Shown here: positions 1 to 13,630 of the stretch, in pieces
Numbering within the stretch: the stretch's first letter is position 1
How the letters are laid out: every line of letters begins with the position of its first letter
Assembly: GCA_022702705.1 (NCBI GenBank)
Contig: CM040428.1
Location: forward strand, 113,168,022-113,232,021
Origin: Papilionanthe hookeriana x Papilionanthe teres
Taxonomy: Eukaryota; Streptophyta; Magnoliopsida; Asparagales; Orchidaceae
DNA: 64,000 bases
Reading direction: 5' to 3'
Notes under the pieces: generated by a model
Seen by the model: the letters and a program-made list of their open reading frames with translations, nothing else
The model's database searches: none
Told to the model about the DNA's origin: nothing
Translations under genes and position numbers: made by a program

Positions 1-3000
1 ACTATCAATTAGAAAATAATTTAATCTATTAAAAATCACTTGAACCTCACATGTACCCTCTGTCAATTGAAATAATTTAATCTATTAAATTAATAAAGTG
101 ACATAACTATTTTGAAAATTAAGAAATTCATAAAACCCAAAATACATTCTAAAAATTCACCAAATCAATAATGCTCTCCGATATCGTATATTCAAGAAAT
201 TAAAATCGAAATTTTCTAAAACTTTCATTTTTTAACTATATTTTTAATATTTTAATGATTAAAAAATTAAAATCACAAAAATATTAAAATTCATAAAAAT
301 GTCATATTTGGTCCCCAATCACTTGGTGAATCCAACTAAATATTTTTCCTAAGTCTCTAGGTTAAGATATTGAATTTTAAAGGCTTAAGACAATTTTTAA
401 ATATTAAAAAATGAATTTTCAAACCTTCCCACTAAAATAATTTTAATAAATCAAAGAAAATCAAAAATTATAAAATTTGTTTTTCTGACTTCCTTGAGGT
501 TAGAGGGACTTAAGAAAATACAAATCTATTTTTCAACTTTTAATTTTATTTTATAATTAATTAATACCCCAAGACTCAAAATAATTATAATAAATATAAT
601 ATAATTCAAAATCACCAAATTGGTCCAAGTGATCCTCTGTTGTAGGAATATCCCATAATTTTCTTAAGAATAGAAACCTTACCTTGTCATATTGTTGAAT
701 TTTCAATAAAAATCCTTATTTTTTACAAAAATAATTACTTAAATAAATTAAACTGAAAATCACTTTTCCTCTTAATGTCTTAATTGACATGTGAGTGAAG
801 TGACATAAAAATTTTAATTTCATTTAAGCTCAATTTAGTGAGTTATGAAATGAATAAGCCCAAAGGGGCATAATGATAATTAAAGAATTTAACCATAACT
901 AAAATTCAAAGCTTAACTAAAGGGAGGGTGAATATTTGATCTTATATGCTTATTGGATGATTGATACTAAGGTAGTTAAGGGGTAGAAACCCATTAATCA
1001 TCACTTTCAACAAATCAAAAATGAACCTTAATTAATTAAATAATTTAAATTTTGGGAGAATAATTTAAAATTGGATTATTAAATTCGTGGATATAATTTA
1101 GAAGATCAGAATCATTTAATCTAAAATCCCTAAATGAACGACTCAATAATAATTTCAACTCTTAATCAATTTTAAAGACATGATGATCAAAATTAATAAT
1201 TAAAAGGAAACAACTTGCTAAATAAATTAAAACCTAAAATATTAAATGATTTAACAATTAAATTAAATAAATTTAAAGATATCAAAAACTAATTTGAAAT
1301 TATTTTAAAAAAAACCAAATTGGAACAAACTCAAGATGTTAAAATTAATCTAAAATTGTTTAAAACCTAACAAAATTTAAAACATCAAAGATCAATCTAG
1401 AACAATTCATGATTAAAACATTATAAATTAAATCATCTAAACATTAAAATTAACCTAAATTAATATGATTAATTCAAATCAAATTTAAATCATCGAATTT
1501 AATGAAATTAAATACTTTTTAAATATTCCTTTAATCTGAGTAGTTTAAGATAATTTAGAAGAAAACTAAATTGAATTTTGATATTAAATGATCTTAAGTT
1601 AACAATTCAGCCTTTAATTATGATGATTAAATACCTTAACAAACTAATTCTGTCCCCCTAAAAGACTTTCATTATTATAACCCTTAAATGAAGCATCAAA
1701 TGAAATGCTCATTTATGTGATAATCAAACATCCTAATTTACTAAGCAAGAAACAAAACTTAACTAAATTTTTGGATGATTAATTCACTAATACAATAAAA
1801 TCTATCAGACTCGAAATAATCCCAAGTACTAAAAGATGTTTAGGTCATTCCTAAGCACTTTTCTAATATGTGATGGATGTTTTAGAAGAACAATTGAACT
1901 TAATTGTTCTTTGGTGAAGAAAATCATCCATAAACATGAAAACCTAGACGTCATAGGAATTTACTAGCAATAAGATTAGGATACAGACAACCGAACCTTC
2001 CCTTGCCTTTACTCTAGGTATTTGTTGCAAATATTTAAATGCTCGACATGTGTTTTAAGTGCAGCTTGGAATGACGAGAACCATCGTACGCTTTTATTTT
2101 ATCGTGATTTATTTACCCGCACCGTACTTTACTTTGTATGTTAAATAACAATGTCACCCCGTACATGAAAACTGAAACTTTAGGATAGCCACAAAATGAA
2201 ACCCAAAATCCAATTAAAATCAACACAAGATAAAATTCACCGCCACAACATTCAAAAGATAAAATAACTCAAAATTTAGTCACAAATAAGAACAACAAAA
2301 CTACAACTACAACTAAATTAAAACGTCTCACAGTGGATGATCGGGAATAATTGACGATGTAACTCACGTGTTGCTAATGGATTTCCAATGGCCCAATGAA
2401 AGTGTGGAACTCATTCCACCGAGTTTAGCAAATTCATTTGACTAAGTGAATCAGATGAAAACAACGGTGCTGGAATACGGAACCGTGGGATCTTAACCTA
2501 AGGTTGTTATAACCAACTTTAAGATTCCCTAACAAAATGTTAAGACACCCGAACTTTAAGACTCTTCTAAACCAAAACACTTCTCTCATCTCTTGATTGT
2601 CACATTCAAACTAAACCTCTGCAATGATAAGGAGCTTGAGCATTGCGCACGTCATCGTCATCAAGCAAATTCAGTATACGTCAAGAAACCCTTTCTAGAA
2701 TTAAATAACAAAGCCATAGATTTCGAGGTAGTTTTCTAGTAAATATAACCAACTTTCCGTTAAGCATTTTCATAATTGTGTTATGCAAATTAAGCCCTAA
2801 CCGGTCTTTTTAAAGATTCTATGTAGTCGTTGGTACGACATAAACCCTCACATTTTCGAGGTTATTTATATGATTATGTCATATGTATAAGTTCTAATTA
2901 ATTAAAATTGTATGATTATAACATTAATAAACTCAAATCAAGCCAAACCATAGATACTGGGAAGTCACCGAAGTTCACTTCGAGTCCGCGATATCCTACT

Positions 3001-3500
3001 CTCTTCCTTGGATTCTTAAAATAAACCGTTCCAAATTTGAGCTATTCCTATTGAAATTTTCAAAGTCAAATTGCTCAAACCTTAAAATTTGAAATTTTCG
3101 AGAGTTTTCTTCATGCCTTTCGGAAATTTAAGATGTAATTAACTATAGGGCTTGCCCTTATAGGGAACTTCAATAGTCCTCAGGTATATAAACCCTGCTA
3201 ATTCCTTTATATTGCTGTGGAATTGTCGGCTTATAAAATTGGTTCGCGTACCAAACGGATGTCACAAATCTCTAGTTTATTTAATCGAGCCCCATCATCA
3301 AATGTGTCTATTTTTCGGATAGATACACGGCTTCGATGGTGCCTGCTTTATATAAACTATTCGATGTGAGATCTGCTTAATTTCATATCTTAAAATTTTT
3401 TAAACTGGGTGCTATTTTCAAAATCAAATGCTACTCTAAATTATATATATATATTTTTAAATTAAATTTAAAATCTAAATTCGCCAACAATTTCTGTAGG
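1..3500. other. AT-rich non-coding block, outer left arm
   Basis: No coding signal is visible. The block is AT-rich with homopolymer runs and a short TA run near 3,445. It is the mirror of about 50,150-53,722. Bases about 2,450 down to 1,000 also resemble 62,427-64,000 in reverse, so this belongs to a dispersed repeat family, possibly LTR or other terminal sequence of a large retroelement. I could not define its ends. Confidence 0.6.
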
Positions 3501-3851
3501 AGACCCCTTTCAAAACACTTAACCTAAAAATATGCCGACATTCATCTTCCCTTTGTCATTTTTACCGAAAAGTCGACGGAAGCTTGGATGATCTTGGATT
3601 GGGAGCAATTTCAACAAAATCTAACACCGAATTTCATCTTCCCTGGGTGAAGAGCTTCACTCCTATGTAAAAATTTCTTATTTCCACCATGAATTTCTTC
3701 CACATTAAGAAATTTTAAATTTGAAAATGTGAATAAAAGACTTGGAAGGAATTCAATGGAACTTGTTTTAGATTGCTTTAAACCCCATTTGGGTTATCAG
3801 GATATTATTTCAAGATTGGGCTTGAATTTTTATGATTTCATGTATCGAACA

Positions 3852-4970
3852 ATGGCTCCAAGACAAAAGAGAAGACTCAACATGACGCTCACTCATCTCA
3901 TAAAATGCAAAGCACACCGAGATATCGATCTTCAAAGCAAAAAGTATATCCAAGATCGAGTTTTCTAAAATCCCTGGAGAGAAGAACTATTAAGGAGAGA
4001 GGATGGGAGAATCCTTTGCTACACAACCACCGTAGCCGTTATCGAAGTGGTGAGGGAGTTCTACTCCAATCTTACTCAACTCAAGGATGAACCAACCCAA
4101 GTAAGAGGGATTTCCGTCAATTTTAATGCTAATCGTATTAAAACTTTACGAGCTTCACATTATTTTTCTAGCTTATATGAAACATTCAGAACAATGGAAG
4201 GTCCCTTGAACGATGTTATTGACTTTCTCACTAATGGGAAAGGGAGTTTTGAAAATTAAAATCGTGAACGTGATTAACTTTCCATTGTCCATGATGAATG
4301 CCATCGCTAAGGCATGACATTTCATTTGTTCGACTCGCTACCCACCTACCATCACAAAGGAAGTCTCGATAGTCGAGCTATTCTGAATTTCTCGTATTCA
4401 GAACAACATAAGCATTAATGTAGGGAGAATCATGTACAAGAACATTATGGCCACTACAAACAGTGAGACAAGTGGATATTTAGGGCATTCGACCTTATTT
4501 ATCCGAGTCATTAAGAGAGGATGAGGAATGGGTGTATCCGATGAAACCCATTAGTAAAGGAAATATAAAGACTTATGAATCCCATGAGGAATGGAGAATG
4601 GTGGAGTAGAGCAGGCACTTCTACTAGCAGGGAGACATTCCTTCTACTAGGTATGACCCTCCCGCCTCTAGTCCCCCTACCTTATATGATTCGATGAATG
4701 CCACACCCCTGGGCAGAGGAAAGGTTTTGTTAGCCGATGAAAAATTGGAAAATTGATCATAGGATCAAGGTTTAAAGAGAAGACAATGACCATGATAAGC
4801 TGAGTTTTTTCGTAGGCTCTCCGATTTGGAGATGGCATATTATGATGCTCAAAGCTGTGTACTACGAGGAGAGCCCGATGTGATTTTTCTGTAATGCCCA
4901 TGGTATACTCGCATCGACTAACTTCCCGCTCGACTGTGGTGATGAGGATGTTGTATGGGATTTTGATTGA
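3852..4970 (+). pseudogene. Plant-transposon-protein frame 1, left-arm copy (broken)
   Basis: The first residues read MAPRQKRR. Later stretches correspond to the frame at 48,624-49,763 on the minus strand, to which this is the inverted partner. Short open pieces (about 3,729-3,968 and 4,047-4,259) lie in different phases, so it is broken by several indels. It ends with an acidic, proline-containing tail, as the second frame of this type (9,359-10,452) does. Tentatively it is the 'putative plant transposon protein' domain carried by Athila-like and other gypsy-type plant elements; its biochemical role is unknown to me. Confidence 0.55.
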
Positions 4971-4974
4971 TCTT

Positions 4975-6335
4975 TTGTGATAGTGATGTGATGTATTTAT
5001 TTGTTTGTTTTAGTTTTGTTGTTGTACTTTGATTTTTATTATATTCTGTTGAGTATGCTTGTTTCGAGATATGTTTAGTTTTATAGCTTGCATTTACTTA
5101 CATGATTGTTATATTTGTGATAGTAATTGTAACTGAACTTTTTAATTTAAAATAGTAAAATTGTTGTTCTTTGTTGTGAAATGCATATGTCCTGTGCTGT
5201 TAGTTAATTTGTTCTTGTTAAATGTTTAGTTTATTACTTGTTTTAAAATTTCATTACCCCAGTAAATTTTATAAATCAAGTATGTGTAGAAAGGTTTTTA
5301 AATATTACAGGTCAGCTTTTAAGTTAAGAATATTTTGAGAAGAACCTGCAAATTTCAAAATACAAAATAAAGTGCTAAGGTATGAATTTCATATATTTAG
5401 AATTTTTCTTCTACCTCAGATATTTCAACTATAGAAAACTTTAAGTTTCTATGGGGAAGGAAGAAAATCTTAATCATTATATGTTCTCAAATAACATATT
5501 TTAAAAATTATAATATGATTTTTGTAATAAAATTTAATTCAGATAACCATGTTTAGATTTTATCTAAATATTATAGAAAATTCAAAGAAATATTTTTAGT
5601 AATGAAAATCAATTCTTGTAGGATACATATTTAGTATAAAGGAGCAAGACTATGCTTAACTATTTAAAGTAAAACAAAACTATATTTTGAAATATTAATA
5701 ATCTTAGGAATTTAGTTTAGAAAGAAAGATTGGAGATTCAATGATGTAAAACTAAGAAGTACATATAAGGTAAAGAATTTTTAAAAGTTTCAAATTTAGA
5801 AAAGAAGAGTGAAGTTCAAAATCATTAAGAGGATATCCAGATTTAGTAACTCACTTGAAAGAAAAAGGATTGAAAAACAATCCCTAAAAGAAAAGAAAAA
5901 AATAGGGTTGAAAAACAATTAAAAGAAAAAGTAAGTGAGGAGAAGCTTCAGGAGATGCCTTATCAAAAATCAGTTTCACTTGGATTAACCTAAAGTGGAA
6001 AAACTAAAAGTATTTCTGAACTTATATATATTTATGACTAGTTTCTTTACTTCTAATAGAATTCTCATGAAATTTATTTTGAATATTCTAAGTGAATCGA
6101 TATTGCAACATATAGTCATTCTGAAATGAATGTATGACTAAATCTTAGACTTCGATGACTAGTTAAATTTTTATAATTGCACTAATCTAATTACTTGAAA
6201 ATTTTTCTAAGAATTTTTGCTAAAATTTTATTTAAATCAAAATTATAGTATTTCAATTAAAATTTTACCACAATAAATCATAACTTTTATTTAGTATTAA
6301 AAGAATACTTGGGGACAAGTAATGGTTAAAGTCTG
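4975..6335 (+). other. Non-coding tail of element 1 with purine-rich stretch
   Basis: This is AT-rich sequence between plant-transposon-protein frame 1 and LTR-like block A. Near 5,865-5,945 it becomes purine-rich and holds the inverted pair GGATTG / CAATCC separated by five A residues. The same arrangement recurs at about 11,285, upstream of block B. Near 6,335 is a GGGGGA-containing stretch that looks like a polypurine tract at the edge of block A. Confidence 0.5.
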
Positions 6336-6339
6336 GGGG

Positions 6340-7965
6340 ATTTTCACCCAAGGGAAAAAAGTTAAGATTTTCATGCCTATTTTACACTGATTTTGATGAT
6401 ATTACACTTTAAAGAATGGTATTTTTGTGTTTTTTCGTGTATGAAGATTTAAGGATAAAGGAGTGAAAATATGTAAAAAGGAGCGAATTTGGAGCAAAAG
6501 GGCTAAAATATGCAAATTTGACCTGTGTGGCGCCGATGACGAGGTCTAGGGCGCTCACGCGTGATTTTCTCAAGAGCGAGAATTAATTCCAAGGGAGGCC
6601 GGCGAAGGTCGGCCGCCGGGACGGCGGGGTCCGTTTGTGCTACGTCAGAAGGCCGCCGACCGCGCCTGGCAGCCGCCAACGCGCGGATCGGCGGTTCTTT
6701 CACAATATTCGTCATTCGGACGATTTCGGCGATGCTCAAAACCTTTTGAAACTCTTCAAAAACTTTAAAAAGAACCGTTTAAAGCCAAAGTTGTCCTTTT
6801 AGAGTCCTCTAAAAGTCACTAAGAGTTCCAGAAAATTTCATTGTAGATTTCACGTCAATAAGGTCCTATAGAAAGTCCACTAGTGTCCAATGTTATTGGG
6901 GAGAGAGTTAATTAGTGAGTTCAAATAGAGATTGGGGAGGAATTTTTCAAGGATAGTAAGAGTGGAAGGGAAGTGAGAGATTCTCTTACATTGCCACTGA
7001 AGAAAATTTTGTGTACTTAAAGAAGGAAGAGATTCAGAGAACTTTAAGGAGTTTGGTTGGGGGAGAAATTTAAGATAAATTATGTTTATTTAATTTAGTT
7101 TGTAGTAATTTACTTCTATATATGAAATCCAAGTTTTATCGCATCCTTCCATGAATTTCGAGTAGTTGTTCTATCTTTCTACTTGTTTGATATTTTTGTG
7201 ATATGATAATTAGAATTAATGTGCCATGTGATTTTAACAAGCTAGATAATCTTTAACTTAGATCTTAATTTACTTAGCCTAGCCAATTGAATGCTTAAAA
7301 TTCCATTCGAGTCTGACAACTATAGTAAAGGGTACATATGAGATTCAGTGGAGATCAAAATCCTTGGAAGGTGGTGCAACAACAGGGAAATAATATTAAT
7401 CGACGTTGAATCGAGATTTTTAGAAAGGATGTTAAATCCTCAATTCGGTCCTATCGTCAGGGTGCCGAAGTGTAGATTATTAGTCTCTCAGGTGTGGGGA
7501 ACATGGAGTTCAAGTGAGAGTTGGTATCCTCCCACCAGCCACACAGGTCAAGGTTTTTATGTCTGTGCACTAAAGGGTAAAGAATAGGTATGCCCTATTC
7601 GACACAACACTAATTAAAAACTAATTCTAATTATCTATTCACTTAAATATCTTAACAAAGGAGAAAGATTCTGTTTACAAATTTGAGCTTAACTTTAGTA
7701 GTATTTGTTATTTGTTAGTAAAAATAGTTTAATTTAAATTTACATATTATCGATTGCGTATTAGTGACAAGATGACAATTTCGATTTAATAATTGAATTG
7801 ATTTCTATAATCCTAGTCTATAGCCTCTAAAATATTCTCTGTGGGATCGATAACCAGACTCCATTAGAGCCCCGTATTGCTTGAGCGATACGTACACTTG
7901 CGTTTTAAAGATAACTCGCGATTAAAGATTATAATATAATGTTACTAAAATTAAAATTACGCTCC
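6340..7965 (+). mobile_element. LTR-like block A, left-arm copy
   Basis: It lies between a polypurine-like stretch (about 6,335) and a primer-binding-like stretch (about 7,975, 'gggcactatttctgagg'). It resembles block B (11,722-13,330) in layout: an early GC-rich patch, a purine-rich centre, then a conserved end that includes 'ctccattagag' near 7,859. Blocks A and B look clearly diverged, so they are not a young LTR pair. Its mirror is 45,540-47,222. Confidence 0.55.
6520..6700. other. GC-rich patch in LTR-like block A
   Basis: About 180 bases rich in GGC/GCC triplets interrupt otherwise AT-rich sequence. Opposite-strand frames here (6,503-6,739 minus, 6,561-6,749 plus) are arginine/alanine-rich by composition and I do not consider them genes. 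Comparable CGCC-rich patches occur at about 8,905-8,985, 11,905-11,965, 41,430-41,490, 44,480-44,570 and 46,855-47,035. Confidence 0.6.
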
Positions 7966-8177
7966 AAGTCAAGTTTTGGGCACTATTTCTGAGGATTTAT
8001 ATATTCTAGTAGTGGTGTTGAATTCTACATTTTTAAAGTATATACAAAACGCTTAGGCTAACCTTCAAGTCATGTAGTCTATCATGTTTCGTATGAGTTG
8101 GAAAAGGTTCTTCTTCCCTGAGCTCATTGATCCAACTAATCTTTATGACTACCAAACAAATATGAGATGAATGAGAT

Positions 8178-8518
8178 ATGAATTCGTTTGCTAATCAACC
8201 AACCGAGACTTCACAACTCATTCAACATTACTTTCTTTGAAAATTCCAGAGATACTAAAGAGAATCAAGGCTTGGAAAGCAAGATAATGTTTTGAATGCC
8301 ATTAATAATATTTCGACTTATTCGATCACATACGTGAGGATGAAGGAACAATTTGATCACACCGGTCGATTGAGATGGCCTGATTAATCCGATGAAGAAG
8401 AATGTTGTGATTACCGAGGATCTTATCCGATGAATTCCTATTTCATCCTTCTACAATTTGTTCGTGCATCAAGAATCAACTGAGATATCGTATGAAGATA
8501 CCAGAAATTGATGAGTGA
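8178..8518 (+). pseudogene. Small frame downstream of LTR A, left-arm copy (broken)
   Basis: This is the mirror of the open 118-residue frame at 44,965-45,321 on the minus strand. Here it is interrupted by stops and indels. It starts about 200 bases after the primer-binding-like site and ends with an acidic tail. Confidence 0.5.
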
Positions 8519-9358
8519 TTAATCGGATTCTACTTATGTTTAATGTGTGTTTGCTTTATTTTGCTTAATTTTGTTTGGTGTGTTTAGTATTTGCTTTTCT
8601 TTGTTTAGTTTGTATTTGGATTTTCTATGCTTAATTTCATTGTGGTATACTTAAATTTTAGTGTTTATCGTAGTGTACTTTCAACACTAAAATCTAAGAT
8701 TTCTTGGTTTGATTTGATGAACACATTGGTGTTTATGCCGTAATGTGGATTTTATATACATAAGGATGTTTTATGTTGTTTGTGTAAGAATTATGTTAGT
8801 TATTGGTTGTGCGATGAAATAGATGCTTAATGAAGTATTAAATGTCAATGGAGGACGAAACGATTGAAATTACGAAAAGCTTTTTGACACAAAAATTTTT
8901 TGCACCGGCGCCGCCGGCTCCAGAATGGGCGCCCATTCAAATCCAAAGACATTGGCCAATTTAAAAATAGAGCGTCGCCGGCGTCCTAGTATGTAAAAAA
9001 AGGCCAAACCCATTTATTTCGTGATTTTGACCCCGGGACCCACAATTTTTTCCATTGTTTAAACTTCCTCCTCCATTTTCACGATTTTGAAGACCTGTAT
9101 GCTTGTTAGACCTCGGATTCAAGCGATTTGCCTTTTCGAGACCGATCTTTACACTTCTCTTTGTAAGAGCTTCACTGAGTTAAAATTTTATTTTCACCAT
9201 AGGAATCTCCTCACATTGCTTAGATTGGAATTTTGGAATTTTTAAAGAAATTTTGGGATCTCCTATGATGAAATTTTCTTACTCGTTTAGATAGTATTTT
9301 GAGTTACATATCAGATTTGAAATTTATTGGAATTTATTGGTAATTTTTAGAAATTCAT

Positions 9359-10452
9359 ATGGCTCCAAGGATGAAAGTAAGGGGAGAGAAAATTTCCGAT
9401 TATGATGAAGAAAGACTGCCAATGTCAAGGAGCAATTTGTTTTAATTCATAACTTTACAATAAGAAGTGTATTCAGATCGAGTTTCGATACAACTCTGTC
9501 ATCCGTAACAAGCACTGGCGAGCGTAAATCAGAAAGATTTTGTTATTTGACTATAAATGCTTGCTTAAAAAGAGGAGAGTTCTATGCAAATGTGCCCTGG
9601 ATCGAGACTGAATATGTGCTAATTTTCGTAGGAAAAATTAATAATTCACCTCGTATCAATGCACTTATTGAGACGCTGAACCTTTGTATGTGAATATGAA
9701 AATTTTAATTCCCGAGAAGCACATGAAGGAAGTGATCGTTTCGACAAACATGGAAAAGGGGAATGAAAGTGAGTCAAAAAAATAGATGATTAACTTCCCG
9801 GCTTCCAAGTTAAACGTTGCATCTAAAGTTCGACTATTTCACCCGCAAGATTGTTACCTTCTTATCACCATAGCGAAGTTACAAAGGATAGAGCAAATTT
9901 GAACTATTGTATTCAGAATATGAAGAAGATTGATATTGAGCTACTGCCTTGAAGAACATTCGCCTATCGATGAGGAGAGACCACCGGAGGATTAAGACAT
10001 CCCGCCCTAGTTCATGCCCTATGCGTACAAATACCGAGTAGAATTTAATAGTTCAAGAGTGTAGCTATTCCATTGAGACTGATTACAAAGACTATCATTT
10101 GTACTTATGAGTCTCATGTTGGAGCACGAGATGAGAGAGGAGTGCCGATATTCTACGATGAGCCATGACATTCCATCTACGTCCGAGCCCCTACTTGCTC
10201 GATATTATGAGCAACAGATTACAAAAGAAGGTATGATAGACCCATGGTAGGATGGATGTGTTTGAGGCTAGAAGTGATGTAAATGAAGATTATATGAGAA
10301 GAAGAGTCGAGTCTGACATTTCCTATCATGATGCTCAGTCGATTCACGAGGGGGAGACTCGATGCATAAATTCCTACTGGCCCCCAACTATACACCGTAT
10401 AGACCTAATCCCGCTGACCTCGCCGATGAACCTCGGTGATGAAGAGTGGTAG
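9359..10452 (+). pseudogene. Plant-transposon-protein frame 2, left-arm copy (broken)
   Basis: This is the counterpart of 42,971-44,094 (minus). The first residues MAPRM and the C-terminal stretch beginning MDVFEARSDVNEDYMRRRV (10,252 onwards) match the right arm, but the last 30 residues shift frame and the middle carries stops. It belongs to the non-autonomous LTR element between blocks A and B. The right-arm copy is the better source for this protein. Confidence 0.55.
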
Positions 10453-11234
10453 TTTGTCTGTTTTTGTTTCTTTTTTCTTGTTGTGAGTTGTATTTTTTTG
10501 TGATGTAGTAGTTATTTACTTTCCATGTGATGTGTAAACTCCGTTGATGCATTGTTATGTTGTAATGAAAAAAGTTGAAATTGATAAATGAACTGTGTAG
10601 TGTTGTGATAATTTGTTTAGTAGTTGTGGTGTTTTGTTGGATGTTTATATGTTTAAAGTTATCATCTCTTTACCCTGCAAATGTTTAAAATTTTTATATC
10701 AATGTTACTAATCGTTTTCATACCTCGCTGTTGTAAATTTCACTAATACTAGATAAATTTTCAAGATTTCAAGATCCCAGCACAAAAAGGTTAGTTTTTA
10801 CTTACTGTTTCAAATTTTATTGAAAAATTTAAGTTTGAGAGAGGTAGAAAATATTAACTTTTATTTGTTCTCAATTATTATATTTTCTTCAAAATTATTA
10901 AGATAACCTTCCGGTACTGGAACTTCACTTTAGATAACTAAAACTTTTTATTTCAGAGGAATATTATGGAAGGATTGGATGAAAGTTTTTTAGTAATAAA
11001 GGTTAATTTTATAGAGGTAAGATATTTGGTATGAAATGATTCATTATAGTTAAGTATTTAAAGTAAAGAAAACTATATTTTAAATGTTAAGAGACTAAAG
11101 TATTATGTGTTAAGAAGAGATTGTGACTTTATGATGAATAATAAAAGCTCATACCTAATTATAAAGTAAGGAGGTATTTCAAGTTTGAACTTTAGAAAGA
11201 GGAGAGTGAAGTTCAAAATCATCATGGGGCTATC

Positions 11235-11365
11235 CATATATGTTAATCCTCATTAAAAAAAAAAGAAAAAAAAGGAAAGAAAAAAATGATTGAAAAACAA
11301 TCCCAAAAAAAGAAAAAAATAAAGAAGAAAAAGAAAAAAAAAAGAAAGAAAAAATATTTATGAGA
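11235..11365 (+). other. Purine-rich tract upstream of LTR B
   Basis: About 130 bases are almost purely A and G on the plus strand. They are interrupted by the inverted pair GATTG / CAATC around five A residues (about 11,288-11,303). The mirror is the C/T-rich stretch at 42,060-42,170. It lies about 350 bases upstream of the polypurine-like 'tggggattttgatgg' at about 11,715. Confidence 0.65.
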
Positions 11366-11721
11366 TAGCTTCAGGAGATGCATAATAAAAATTGGCTTCA
11401 CTGAAATACCCTAAAGGAAACTTGACATTTCTAAATTTATATTTAGCATATTCACATTCTGGATAAAGTTTATATTGATAAGACTTTAGGAGAGAAATTT
11501 AGTAACTCGGGTCAACACTACAGGTATAAGAATATTTAGCAATCAAGTCTAAGGGTTTTTGTCTTCTATTTATTTTAAGATAAACCATAATTTGTCATTA
11601 TTAAGAGTACTCAAAGACTATGTGAAAGAGGAGTCTACAGTGAAAAGCACATTGCCTGAAGTTATATATTTATGTAAGAAGGATTACTTCGAGGACAAAT
11701 AATAGCTAAGTTTGGGGATTT

Positions 11722-13330
11722 TGATGGAACAAAATATATATTACTTTTTTGCTATATAATTTGCCCATTTTGGTAATAATGTGACTTAAAGAAAGGTATT
11801 TTTTATGATTTATTGCAGGTATGATGATTTTGGGTGATTGGAGCGAAAACAAGTGAAAAGGAATGAATCTGCAGCGAAAAGAAGCAAAATAGAGAAAACT
11901 ACCAGGCGCCGCCTATACATTTTCCCGAGAGCTCTAGAAAATATTCAAAGGACAGAGCGCCGCCGGCACCTAATGTCGGGCAATTCTAAATTTGATGAGC
12001 TTTTGCGACTTCTTTAAGGGATGCTTAAGGAAACTCTGGGATTTCATTTCTAACATATATGTAACTATTTTTGGAAGAAGTGCGGGTGGTTCTGTGGTAA
12101 AGTAGAGAGAGTCTCAGAGGGAGGAGTGTATTGAGTGTTAGGGTTTATTAGAGAAGAGTAGAAGTGAAGATTTGAGAGGGAATCTTCTTATGAGTGAAGG
12201 AGAAGGAGTAAACTGAGAGATTACTTTCCTTCCTTTCTAAAGAGGGAATCGAGTGTTACAAAGAAGAGAGAAAAGGATTCAAAGGAACTTCAAGGGATTC
12301 GTATCAAAGAGAAAGAGATAAGTAGTATTTGCTTTGTGGTTTGTATTACTTTTCTTTTATATATAAAATCCATGTTTCTTTTATTGTGTATTCTCTATGA
12401 ATTCTGAGTAGTATCCTTTCTTTGTCTTTCTTCTTGCATAGAGATGTGATGATGTGATGATGTGGATTTGAAGGATTTTTAAAGTATTGAAGAAGTTAGA
12501 TGGTTTTTCATTTTGAACTTAATTTACTTTTCGATTTGGCCAATTGAATTATTAAATCTATCGTTGTACATTTACTCCGAAAGGATCGAGTGTCCTACAA
12601 CAATAATGAAGAATCCATTCAATGTCCATGGATGAATTGCGTAGTTCATGGAATTCGAGGCAAATAAACAGGAAATGTGTTTTACAGAACTTTAAGCTTC
12701 GGTGGTTTTAGGGTGACAACAGATCCCCAATTTGGTCCTAAGATTAACTAAACTCGAAGGTTAGCCTCTCAGTGAAGGGTGAGTGGGAGTTCAGAGGACA
12801 GCTCGGTATCCTCCCAAACTGCCTAGATTTAGTGGATCAACTTACGATATGTTAATGTTCTTTCACGCTTGGAAGAGGAGGTACTTGATGGTAAAGAAAC
12901 ATTTATGCTCCTATTTGGAACAATACAATTAATAATCATTCTATATCATTCACACATCATATTCTCATTGCAAAGAGTGGTAAAGATACTTTTCATATAC
13001 ATCAAAACCTTTCAAATACAAGCTTAGTGTGTCCGTTAGTTAATTTTGTTTTATAGATTTTAGAGGTAATTGTAGCTTGCTTAATTGTTATCGTTTTCGC
13101 ATCTATTTAGTAGAAGTTAACTTAAACTTTAATCACATTTGAGTATTATATTTCGCATTACATTATCTATCGTAAGAATCGTGCCTTCCTGGATTGATAG
13201 TCGGACTCCATTAGAGTTTTGTATTACTTCGATACAATACGTATACTTCGCGTTAAAGTTTGGACTTTACAAATCATTATAAATATATATAAATTGAGTT
13301 CATAAGTTCTCAATATAAAAAGTTCGAGCA
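11722..13330 (+). mobile_element. LTR-like block B, left-arm copy
   Basis: It begins after the polypurine-like stretch at about 11,712 and ends near 13,330, where the oppositely oriented Tat-type gypsy remnant starts. It is homologous in layout to block A. With block A it would bound a non-autonomous LTR element of about 7 kb (6,340-13,330) whose only frames are the small frame and plant-transposon-protein frame 2. Its mirror is 40,060-41,681. Confidence 0.5.
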
Positions 13331-13439
13331 CGTTTGTTCTTTCTACGACATCGCAATGGGGATCTCCTTCTAGTCCGTGATCATCGACGGACTCACTTAT
13401 TTCTTACCGCATGGAGGTGAGTCGTTGAAACCATCGGTG

Positions 13440-13630
13440 GCTCCTTGCCTCGACGTTTCTCCTTCTTGTTCGCTGATTCGACCACGACTACACGCCCTCG
13501 GCTTCCCTATGCCAACTAACTCCATGAGCGCTCCTCATAATCCACATTGACTTGGGAGAAATCCATGTCAAAATTTTCCACATCTCCTCAGTGCCTTCTC
13601 TTCCGAGCGCTGTGATACGTCGTCTTAAAC
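13440..13630 (-). pseudogene. Short frame after integrase, left-arm copy
   Basis: This is the mirror of 39,683-39,871 (plus). The reverse complement retains the segment around 'KLVFAF' but with indels. See the right-arm entry for the comparison with the AlkB-bearing element. Confidence 0.45.

Noticed and set aside
6503..6749. Overlapping Arg/Ala-rich frames on both strands
   Set aside because: Both are by-products of the GGC/GCC-rich patch inside LTR-like block A, and neither is open in the mirror.
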